Below are positions 63,655 to 64,000 of a DNA stretch of 64,000 nt, in pieces. Position 1 is the first letter of the stretch; the number at the start of each line of letters is the position of its first letter. Source of the stretch: Ensifer sp. LC11 (lineage in GTDB: Bacteria; Pseudomonadota; Alphaproteobacteria; Rhizobiales; Rhizobiaceae); contig NZ_MBSO01000010.1 of assembly GCF_001695835.1 (NCBI RefSeq), forward strand, positions 1-64,000, given 5' to 3'. Under the pieces are notes generated by a model that saw only the letters and a program-made list of their open reading frames with translations, did not search any database and was not told the DNA's origin. The translations under genes were made by a program, and so were the position numbers.

Positions 63655-64000
63655 CTACTGCGACATGCCTTCCAGGCGATAGCGCGTGCCGGGGTAGAGC
63701 AGCCGCGCCGTCGTCACATTGCCCGCATCCGACCAGGTGCGGCGCCGGATCATCAGGCATGGCTCGTTGCGGTCGATGCCGAGCAACTTGCATTCCCAGA
63801 GCTGCGGCGACACGGCTTCGACGATCTGTTCGGTGCGGGTGATCGGCGCCATCGCGGTCAGATAGGCATTCGGCGTCATCGTCTGGAAATCCTGTTCCAG
63901 ATAGCGCGGGCAGATCGCCGGATTGACGAAACGATCCTCGATCTGGATCGGCAGGCCGTTTTCCGAATGCACCATGATCGAGTGGAAAACGCGGGCGCCG
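63655..64000 (-). CDS. hutC: HutC-type GntR regulator (5' partial)
   Basis: Only the C-terminal UTRA ligand-binding domain is in the window; the GntR DNA-binding domain lies beyond base 64000. Reading on the minus strand gives GARVFHSIMVHSENGLPIQI then EDRFVNPAICPRYLEQDF and PCLMIRRRTWSDAGNVTTAR, near-identical in pattern to histidine-utilisation repressors HutC. HutC senses urocanate and represses hut genes. The frame is open to the window edge; the internal ATG at 63975 is not the start. Its direction implies that hut genes may lie outside the window. Confidence 0.87.
   Translation of the reverse strand, partial: GARVFHSIMVHSENGLPIQIEDRFVNPAICPRYLEQDFQTMTPNAYLTAMAPITRTEQIVEAVSPQLWECKLLGIDRNEPCLMIRRRTWSDAGNVTTARLLYPGTRYRLEGMSQ

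Noticed and set aside
1-64000. tRNA, rRNA, CRISPR or insertion sequences
   Set aside because: I read for tRNA T-arm patterns, spaced direct repeats and transposase motifs and saw none; a dedicated search could still find a short RNA.

Overview
This window is GC-rich chromosomal DNA of an alphaproteobacterium, most probably a member of the Rhizobiaceae close to Ensifer/Sinorhizobium. This rests on recognisable gene orders (cobT-cobS-DnaJ-BolA, aroB-aroK-xerD-accA, ftsE-ftsX, cpdR-hpt, tyrC-hisC-methyltransferase-gloB), a perfect CtrA-type box, and short palindromic repeats of the kind scattered through rhizobial genomes. No tRNA, rRNA, IS element, CRISPR array or prophage was recognised. The assignment comes from reading protein sequences and gene order, not from a database search.

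Bases 1-44150 are mostly core chromosome. In order: electron-transfer flavoprotein genes etfB (5' truncated by the window edge) and etfA with a 3-hydroxybutyryl-CoA dehydrogenase; a TlpA-like thioredoxin, argH, an LptM-type lipoprotein and lysA; a large TIGR02302 membrane protein; cpdR and hpt; ftsE-ftsX behind a CtrA box; YdcF, PlsC and ChaC-type genes; tyrC-hisC; gloB; rpmB and a YhhQ-type queuosine-precursor transporter with a possible structured leader; a frameshifted GNAT gene; an esterase-like phytase-family protein; aerobic cobaltochelatase cobT-cobS; DnaJ-like and BolA-like genes; a CNNM/CorC protein; aroB-aroK; xerD; accA; a lipoprotein L,D-transpeptidase with a TusA-like gene; a CobW-family GTPase; a D-Ala-D-Ala carboxypeptidase; an M20 amidohydrolase with an Lrp-type regulator; and a zinc alcohol dehydrogenase.

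From about 44370 to the end the window becomes a catabolic/transport island. It holds AraC-, Lrp-, RpiR- and HutC-type regulators; a general amino-acid binding protein; a branched-chain-amino-acid-type ABC transporter whose permease LivM and ATPase LivG are fused; and an operon of cysteine hydrolase, glutamine-synthetase-like ligase, N-formylglutamate-amidohydrolase-like enzyme and class III aminotransferase. It is bracketed by two very large paralogues, each joining an aminoglycoside-phosphotransferase-like kinase, an M23-peptidase-like domain and a class III PLP enzyme. By analogy with hydroxylysine/ethanolamine kinase plus phospho-lyase pairs, these may phosphorylate an amino alcohol and then eliminate phosphate and ammonia. 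The substrate cannot be read from sequence. This is the most interesting system in the window.

A second theme is repetitive intergenic DNA: four copies of a 42-44 bp palindrome with GCAATTCC/GGAATTGC-type ends, two of them immediately at gene ends; an inverted pair of about 45 bp elements; a run of adjacent hairpins at 50097-50348; and paired palindromes at 24954-25059 and 28966-29057.
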